DNA of 9,829 nt from an uncultured beta proteobacterium (GTDB lineage Bacteria > Pseudomonadota > Gammaproteobacteria > Burkholderiales > Burkholderiaceae_C), in NCBI GenBank assembly GCA_903834645.1, contig CAILKA010000077.1, forward strand, positions 1-9,829, given 5' to 3'. Below, piece by piece: positions 6,251 through 9,829 of the stretch. The notes below the pieces were generated by a model. It was given only the letters and a program-made list of their open reading frames with translations. It ran no database searches and was not told the DNA's origin. The translations under genes and the position numbers were made by a program. Every line of letters starts with the position of its first letter. The stretch's first letter is position 1.

Positions 6251-7408
6251 ATGACCCCCGAGACCGACCCGAGCGCCCCGGCCGCAGGCCCCGAACTGCC
6301 CGCAGTCACCGCCGCTGACGCGCCAGCCGATGCGCTGGCCGCGCCGGCAGATGTCGATGCGACTGCTGCGCCCCAGGCGCCCCCCGTCACCCCTGAGCCG
6401 TCTGCTGCCTCGGGCGCACCCGAGCCGCCCACGATGCCGGACACGCCCGAAGCGCCCGAGCCACTTGGTGCGCCCGATGCGCCCGATGCGCCCGATGCGC
6501 CCGAGGCCCCCGAGGTGCCCGGTTCGCTCGCGCCTGCCCCGGCTGCCGTGCCCGAGATGACGCCAGCGGCCTGCGCAGCGCGCCTGGCCGAACTCTTTCC
6601 GGCGCTCTTCGGTGCAGATGGCCCGCCCAGGCCCGTGAAGCTGCGCGTGCACGCCGATGTGCAGCAGCGCGCGCCGGGCATGTTCACGCGGCGCGTGCTG
6701 TCGGCTTTCCTCTCCCGCCACACGACCACGAGCGCCTACCTGCGTGGGCTCGTGGAGTCACCGCACCGCTTCGACCTGGATGGGCAGCCCGCCGGCGAGA
6801 TCGCCGACGAACACCGGCAGGCCGCACGCGAGGAGCTCGCGCGGCGCCGGGCCTTGAGGCGCGGGCCCCCTGGTGGCAAGGGCCAGCGCCCCCCGGCTCC
6901 AGCCGCGCAGCCGGGCACCCACACCGACACCGACACGGGCGGGGGTGCCAGCGCGCCGACCCCCGACAGGCCAGCACGCGGGCCCCGGCCCGAGGGCCGT
7001 ACACGAGCTGGGCAGCCGCCCCGTCAGGGCCGGCCCGAGCGCGCCGAAGGCTCTGCACGAACCGGGCCTGCCCCGGATGCCGGCAAGCCCGAACGGTCGG
7101 CGCGGCCGCAACGACCCATGGGGCCTGCCCGAGGGCCGCAGCGCCCCCCGCGCCAGCCGAACCCGCACCCATCCGGTCGCGACAAAGCGCTGGCCATGCC
7201 CGAGCATCAGCCCGCCGGCGACGCGCACACACCGGCTGCCCCCACGCCCTTCGATCCGGCGCAACGGGCACGCCACACGCTGGTGCGCGCCTGGGAAACG
7301 AGCCCGCTGGCCAAACCCAACTTCTGCGCGCTGATGCGCGTGTCGGTGGCCGAGCTCGACGACGCGATCGCCCAGGTGCAGCAGGAGCGCAGCGCCCGCG
7401 CGCGCTGA
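6251..7408 (+). CDS. ProQ/FinO-domain RNA-binding protein with long disordered tails
   Basis: A 385-residue protein predicted to be an RNA chaperone acting on sRNA/mRNA structures. Residues 1-110 are Pro/Ala/Asp/Glu-rich and contain no Lys, Arg or His. Residues about 104-203 are the ProQ/FinO fold: CAARLAELFPALF, then RPVKLRVHADV, then FTRRVLSAFLSRHTTTSAYLRGL, then HRFDLDGQPAGEI. Residues about 198-315 are an Arg/Pro/Gly/Gln linker, likely disordered and basic. Residues 333-380 form a separate predicted helical module (RHTLVRAWETSPLAKPNFCALMRVSVAELDDAI). Enterobacterial ProQ is about 230 aa with a C-terminal Tudor-like domain, which I do not see here. ATG 6251 is preferred; GTG 6239 in frame is possible. 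Upstream in-frame sequence is antisense to the FAD gene and is not used. No terminator follows. Confidence 0.88.
   Translation: MTPETDPSAPAAGPELPAVTAADAPADALAAPADVDATAAPQAPPVTPEPSAASGAPEPPTMPDTPEAPEPLGAPDAPDAPDAPEAPEVPGSLAPAPAAVPEMTPAACAARLAELFPALFGADGPPRPVKLRVHADVQQRAPGMFTRRVLSAFLSRHTTTSAYLRGLVESPHRFDLDGQPAGEIADEHRQAAREELARRRALRRGPPGGKGQRPPAPAAQPGTHTDTDTGGGASAPTPDRPARGPRPEGRTRAGQPPRQGRPERAEGSARTGPAPDAGKPERSARPQRPMGPARGPQRPPRQPNPHPSGRDKALAMPEHQPAGDAHTPAAPTPFDPAQRARHTLVRAWETSPLAKPNFCALMRVSVAELDDAIAQVQQERSARAR
6467..6520 (+). repeat. 9-bp tandem repeat in the ProQ-family gene (GATGCGCCC units)
   Basis: Three exact copies of GATGCGCCC (6476-6502) are flanked by near copies GGTGCGCCC (6467-6475), GAGGCCCCC (6503-6511) and GAGGTGCCC (6512-6520). 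They encode an Asp/Glu-Ala-Pro repeat within the acidic N-terminal tail. Units of 9 bp keep frame, so copy number could vary by slippage without breaking the gene. Confidence 0.75.
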
Positions 7409-7413
7409 GACGC

Positions 7414-7455
7414 TGTCACAAACCGTCAAGAAAGCCCCACAGACTCGCCACAGAC
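7414..7455 (+). promoter_or_regulatory. Tandem direct repeats upstream of the glycine-zipper gene (candidate response-regulator sites)
   Basis: GTCA occurs at 7415-7418 and 7425-7428 (10 bp apart, in the context TGTCACAAACCGTCA). CCACAGAC occurs at 7437-7444 and 7448-7455 (11 bp apart). Helix-turn-spaced direct repeats near a -35 element are the classic target of OmpR-family regulators, one of which is encoded about 2 kb away. The first pair resembles a Pho box but its spacing is one base short. The repeats are visible; the binding partner is inferred. Confidence 0.35.
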
Positions 7456-7479
7456 AGCCAGGCCGGCGGTTTCCACAAT
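7451..7479 (+). promoter_or_regulatory. Candidate sigma-70 promoter of the glycine-zipper gene
   Basis: CAGACA (7451-7456, 4/6 to TTGACA) and CACAAT (7474-7479, 4/6 to TATAAT) are separated by 17 bp. This would start transcription near 7486 with a leader of about 45 nt. The direct repeats at 7414-7455 lie just upstream of and over the -35, as expected for an activated promoter. Confidence 0.35.
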
Positions 7480-7487
7480 GCCGTTCA

Positions 7488-7506
7488 TCGACACACGTCG
7501 TGTCGA
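7488..7506 (+). other. Hairpin in the leader of the glycine-zipper gene
   Basis: TCGACAC (7488-7494) and GTGTCGA (7500-7506) are perfect 7-bp arms around ACGTC. The site lies between the candidate promoter and the ribosome binding site. It could be a 5' mRNA-stabilising hairpin, a small-RNA or ProQ target, or a dimeric operator. Confidence 0.35.
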
Positions 7507-7520
7507 ACGCAACGCAACCC

Positions 7521-7524
7521 GGAG
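7521..7524 (+). promoter_or_regulatory. Shine-Dalgarno GGAG for the glycine-zipper protein
   Basis: GGAG lies six bases before the ATG at 7531 and supports that start, which also gives a clean signal peptide. Confidence 0.65.
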
Positions 7525-7530
7525 ACCACG

Positions 7531-8073
7531 ATGAACCGCCTCAACCCCCGCGCCCTTGTCCTCGCTGCCCTGGCCACCACGCTGACGATCGGCGGCACCG
7601 CCGCCCTGGCCCAGGACACACGCAGCTACGAGACCACCAGCGCGAGTCCCGCGCTGGCCCGCGTGCTGTCGGTGACGCCCAACCTCGAGCGCATCACCGA
7701 CACGCGCCAGCAGTGCACCGAACAGCAGCAGCAGGTCACCACCGCCGGCCAGCCGGGCCTGGGCACGACGCTGGCGGGCTCGCTCATCGGCGGTGCGCTC
7801 GCCTCGCCCCTCGGCAAGGGCGGTGGCAAGGCGGTGGCCGTGGCCACGGGCAGCGCGGTGGGTGCGCACGTGGCGCGCACGGTGGTCGAGCAGCAGAGCA
7901 CCACCACCACCAAGATGGTGCAGGTGTGCCAGCCCGTGACGAGCGTGCGCGAACAGGTGCGTGACTACGCGGTGCGCTACGAGTGGGACGGCCGCGAGTA
8001 CGCGGTCAACCTGCCGCAGCACCCGGGCGGCTGGCTCAAGGTCACCACCTCGCACACGGTTCAGGCGATGTGA
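7531..8073 (+). CDS. Secreted glycine-zipper 2TM-type envelope protein (hypothetical)
   Basis: A 180-residue exported protein. Residues 1-27 are a Sec signal peptide (MNRLNPR basic region, LVLAALATTLTIGG core, AALA cleavage before Q28). Mature features: ARVLSVTPNLERI (43-55); C62 in RQQCTEQQQQV; a Gly/Ala-rich zipper at about 76-113 (GLGTTLAGSLIGGAL, then GGGKAVAVATGSAVGAHVA); and C133 in MVQVCQP. The C-terminus (YAVRYEWDGREYAVNLPQHPGGWLKV) is the conserved beta-rich end of this family. The plan matches the glycine-zipper 2TM proteins common in Burkholderiales (related to the 17-kDa antigen/SlyB group). C62 and C133 flank the zipper and may form a disulfide. There is no lipobox, so it is not a lipoprotein. 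The exact role is unknown. Its last 13 bp overlap the convergent kinase gene, and a terminator-like hairpin follows. Confidence 0.85.
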   Translation: MNRLNPRALVLAALATTLTIGGTAALAQDTRSYETTSASPALARVLSVTPNLERITDTRQQCTEQQQQVTTAGQPGLGTTLAGSLIGGALASPLGKGGGKAVAVATGSAVGAHVARTVVEQQSTTTTKMVQVCQPVTSVREQVRDYAVRYEWDGREYAVNLPQHPGGWLKVTTSHTVQAM

Positions 8074-9455
8074 GCCGGCCACGCGAACCGCAGCCGTGCC
8101 CCGCCCAGCGGGGCTCTTTCCATGCTGGCCTGGCCACCGTGGGCCTGCGCGACGCGGCGCACGATGGCCAGGCCCAGGCCATATCCGGCACCGCGCCGCT
8201 CGCGCTCGCCGTCCAGGCGCTTGAAGGGTTCGAAGACCGCCTCGCGCAGTGCCTCGGGCACGCCCGCGCCGTCATCGTCGATGGCCACACACACGAGCGG
8301 CGAGCCAGCGGGCGCCGGCCCGCCGGGCCCGCCGGGCCCGTCCTGCGCCGCCTCGATCCAGGCGCGCAGCACGATGCGCCCGTTGGCGTGGCGCGCCGCG
8401 TTGCGCAGCCCGTTTCGCACCGCATAGGGAATCAGCCGCGCATCGAAGGCCACCTGCGCAGGCAGCTCGATTGCCGTCTGCAACTCCCGGCCCTCCAGCA
8501 GCGGCGCCAGGGAGGCGGCCTCGCGCCGCAGCAACGCCGCCAGGTCAGCGCTCTCGCACACCGCGTGCACGGCACCCATGTCCAGCTTGGCCAGCAGCAG
8601 GCTCGCGTCGATCAGGGCCTCGAGCTCCTCGATGTCGCGCTCGCAGGCCTGCACGGCCCGCTCGCGCGCGGACGCATCGCCCTCGTCGATCAGCGCATCG
8701 AGCGCAAAGCGCAGCCGCGCCAGCGGCGTGCGCAGCTCGTGCGAAACCGCACCCGTGAGCTCGCGCTGCGCCGCAAGAGCCGCGGCCAGGCGCTCGAGCG
8801 TGGCGCGCAGGCCCTCGCCCAGCGGCCGCAAGAGCACGCTGCCGAGCACCGGCATGGGCGCATCGAAGCGCCCGCTGGCCAAGGCCTGGCCCGCGCGCTG
8901 CAGCGCGCGCACGTCGCGCCAGGCCGGCCGCAGCAGCATCCAGGCCAGTGCGCCTGCACCCGCGGCCAGCAGCAGCGCCACGGCGGCCTGCAGCCACAGC
9001 TCGCGCGGCACGTGCAGCCGGTGCTCGGGGTTCCAGTCCGGGTCGAGCGGGCCGACCACGAGCAGCTGCATCGCCGCCGGGTGGGCGCCGGCTAGCGGCC
9101 CGGCCGGCGCCGGCAGCGCCACGGCCACGCGCCGGTTCAGGCCGTAGACGAGCATCTCGCCGGCGGCCAGCTGCGCGCGCTCGCGTGCATCGAAGTCCTT
9201 CGCGTCGGCCAGCGCCACGGGGTAGGCGAAGCGCTCGTCGAGCTCGCGCACGCGCTGAGCACGCGCGGGTGCAGGCAGCGCGGCCAGGTCCTCGCGCAGG
9301 AGCTCCACCGTGCCGGCCATGAAGCGGCGCACGTAGTCGTCGGTGACGTCGCGCACCGCCAGCGACACGATCGCCTGCACCGCCAGCGCCAGCAGCAGCA
9401 CCGCCAGCGCCAGGCCCGCGGCCAGCCGCACGAGCGCGCCGCGGACGTGCCTCAT
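8061..9455 (-). CDS. Sensor histidine kinase (RstB-like, two-component system)
   Basis: A 464-residue inner-membrane kinase that should phosphorylate the adjacent response regulator. TM1 is residues 10-35 and TM2 is 155-175, enclosing a periplasmic sensor of about 120 residues. A HAMP linker spans about 175-228. The dimerisation domain has the H-box SHELRTPLARLRF with phospho-acceptor H239. The ATPase domain has the N-box RNGLRNAARHAN (N352), the G1 box DDDGAGVP (393-400), the F-box FEPFKRLD (409-415) and the G2 box GAGYGLGLA (422-430). All catalytic motifs are intact. A GPGGPGGP insert (373-380) separates the N-box from the G1 strand. The start ATG overlaps the regulator's stop (ATGA), giving translational coupling. 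Organisation and the partner's C-terminus suggest an RstB-type kinase; its stimulus is unknown. Confidence 0.94.
   Translation of the reverse strand: MRHVRGALVRLAAGLALAVLLLALAVQAIVSLAVRDVTDDYVRRFMAGTVELLREDLAALPAPARAQRVRELDERFAYPVALADAKDFDARERAQLAAGEMLVYGLNRRVAVALPAPAGPLAGAHPAAMQLLVVGPLDPDWNPEHRLHVPRELWLQAAVALLLAAGAGALAWMLLRPAWRDVRALQRAGQALASGRFDAPMPVLGSVLLRPLGEGLRATLERLAAALAAQRELTGAVSHELRTPLARLRFALDALIDEGDASARERAVQACERDIEELEALIDASLLLAKLDMGAVHAVCESADLAALLRREAASLAPLLEGRELQTAIELPAQVAFDARLIPYAVRNGLRNAARHANGRIVLRAWIEAAQDGPGGPGGPAPAGSPLVCVAIDDDGAGVPEALREAVFEPFKRLDGERERRGAGYGLGLAIVRRVAQAHGGQASMERAPLGGARLRFAWPAHIA
8098..8121 (+). terminator. Rho-independent terminator-like hairpin for the glycine-zipper gene, inside the kinase coding sequence
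   Basis: GCCCCGC (8098-8104), loop CCA, GCGGGGC (8108-8114) is a perfect 7-bp GC stem, followed on the plus strand by TCTTTCC. It starts 24 bp past the stop codon of the glycine-zipper gene. The same bases encode about residues 446-453 of the convergent histidine kinase. The T-tract is interrupted, so strength is uncertain. Confidence 0.55.
8317..8340 (-). repeat. 9-bp tandem repeat GGCCCGCCG encoding a Gly-Pro insert in the kinase
   Basis: About 2.7 in-frame copies of GGCCCGCCG (plus strand) occur at 8317-8325, 8326-8334 and 8335-8340. They encode the GPGGPGGP stretch (residues 373-380) of the histidine kinase between its N and G1 boxes. It probably expanded by slippage and is frame-neutral. 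Confidence 0.65.
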
Positions 9456-9829
9456 GGCACGAAGAGGTAGCCCTGCCCGCGCACGGTCTTGAGGCGCGAG
9501 GGTGTCTCGGCGTCGTCGCCGATCTTGCGCCGCAGGCGCGAGACACGGGCGTCGATGGCGCGATCCAGCCCGTCGAACTCCAGCCCGCGCAGGCCCTGCA
9601 TGATGTCGTCGCGAGAGACCACCAGGCCCGCGCGCGAGGCCAGAAACAGGAGCAGCTCGTACTCGGCGGTGGTCAAGGCCATCACCGCCGAACCCACCCG
9701 CACCTCGCGCGCCGCGGGGCGGATCTCGAGGTTGCCAAAGCGCATCGGCGGAGGTTCGGATGCGGCACCTGCGCTCGACCGGGCCTGCGCCGTGCCCTGG
9801 GCCGCCTGCGCCGCAGGCGCCTCGCGCCG
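9452..9829 (-). CDS. OmpR/RstA-type response regulator (C-terminal part, cut by window edge)
   Basis: The visible 125 residues are an interdomain linker plus the complete winged-helix output domain; the phospho-receiver domain lies beyond the right edge. The linker (about 28 residues, Ala/Gln/Pro-rich) precedes MRFGNLEIRPAAREV. The wHTH follows: LTTAEYELLLFLASRAGLVVSRDDIM, then the recognition helix region FDGLDRAIDARVSRLRRKIGDD, then the wing LKTVRGQGYLFVP. The pattern EFDGLDRxID...SRLRRKI...KTVRGQGYLF resembles RstA. The frame is open through 9829, so the internal ATG at 9745 is not the start. It is encoded first in the operon, directly coupled to the kinase. A reasonable candidate target is the glycine-zipper promoter with tandem direct repeats at 7414-7455. 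Confidence 0.92.
   Translation of the reverse strand, partial: RREAPAAQAAQGTAQARSSAGAASEPPPMRFGNLEIRPAAREVRVGSAVMALTTAEYELLLFLASRAGLVVSRDDIMQGLRGLEFDGLDRAIDARVSRLRRKIGDDAETPSRLKTVRGQGYLFVP

Noticed and set aside
6206..6721. N-terminal extension of the FAD oxidoreductase frame through the ProQ-family gene
   Set aside because: The extension is Gly/Arg low complexity antisense to the ProQ coding region, and the FAD motif MKIAVIGAG marks the true start at 6205.
9452..9745. Short response-regulator-like gene starting at the ATG at 9745
   Set aside because: The frame is open upstream to the window edge and reads as an interdomain linker, so this is the C-terminal half of a full-length regulator.

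Overview
The window is very GC-rich with strong third-position GC bias, so most reading frames stay open and many long antisense ORFs are shadows. The gene content (AsnC-type regulator with a lysine-dehydrogenase-like enzyme, BktB-like thiolase, a ProQ/FinO protein with long low-complexity tails, YiaD-like and glycine-zipper envelope proteins, an RstA/RstB-like two-component pair) fits a chromosomal segment of a betaproteobacterium, most likely Burkholderiales (Comamonadaceae/Sphaerotilaceae-like). Genus cannot be assigned by reading alone. I see no rRNA, tRNA, CRISPR array, transposase, integrase or phage gene.

Layout. (1) 1-293, minus: the N-terminus of a GntR/HutC-type regulator, cut by the window edge, with nested inverted repeats over its start. 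(2) 396-848, minus: an Lrp/AsnC regulator, divergent from (3) 959-2059, plus: a saccharopine-dehydrogenase-family enzyme resembling L-lysine 6-dehydrogenase. Their shared 110-bp spacer holds a 10-bp palindrome and a 21-bp-spaced direct repeat. (4) 2148-2861, plus: an OmpA-domain lipoprotein with a glycine zipper, convergent with (5) 2872-4056, minus: a BktB-like thiolase. (6) 6205 to 4171, minus: an FAD-dependent amine-oxidase-type protein followed by an SDR-fold protein. They overlap by 32 bp, so they are probably co-transcribed. (7) 6251-7408, plus: a ProQ/FinO RNA chaperone, divergent from the oxidoreductase. (8) 7531-8073, plus: a secreted glycine-zipper protein whose stop region overlaps the tail of (9), a sensor histidine kinase (9455-8061, minus). 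The kinase is translationally coupled (ATGA) to (10), an OmpR/RstA-type response regulator (9829-9452, minus) cut by the right edge.

How the parts fit. Unit 2-3 looks like a self-contained amino-acid (lysine-type) catabolic module with its own local regulator. Unit 5-6 is carbon and lipid metabolism: the thiolase has clear catalytic residues, while the SDR has lost its catalytic Tyr and Lys and may not be a standard dehydrogenase. Units 8-10 pair an envelope protein with a two-component system, and the promoter of gene 8 has tandem direct repeats of the kind OmpR-family regulators bind.

Most genes belong to known families and no wholly new system is evident. The best second-look items are the degenerate SDR encoded with the FAD enzyme, the charge-segregated three-part ProQ protein, and the terminator-like hairpin for gene 8 embedded in the kinase coding sequence.
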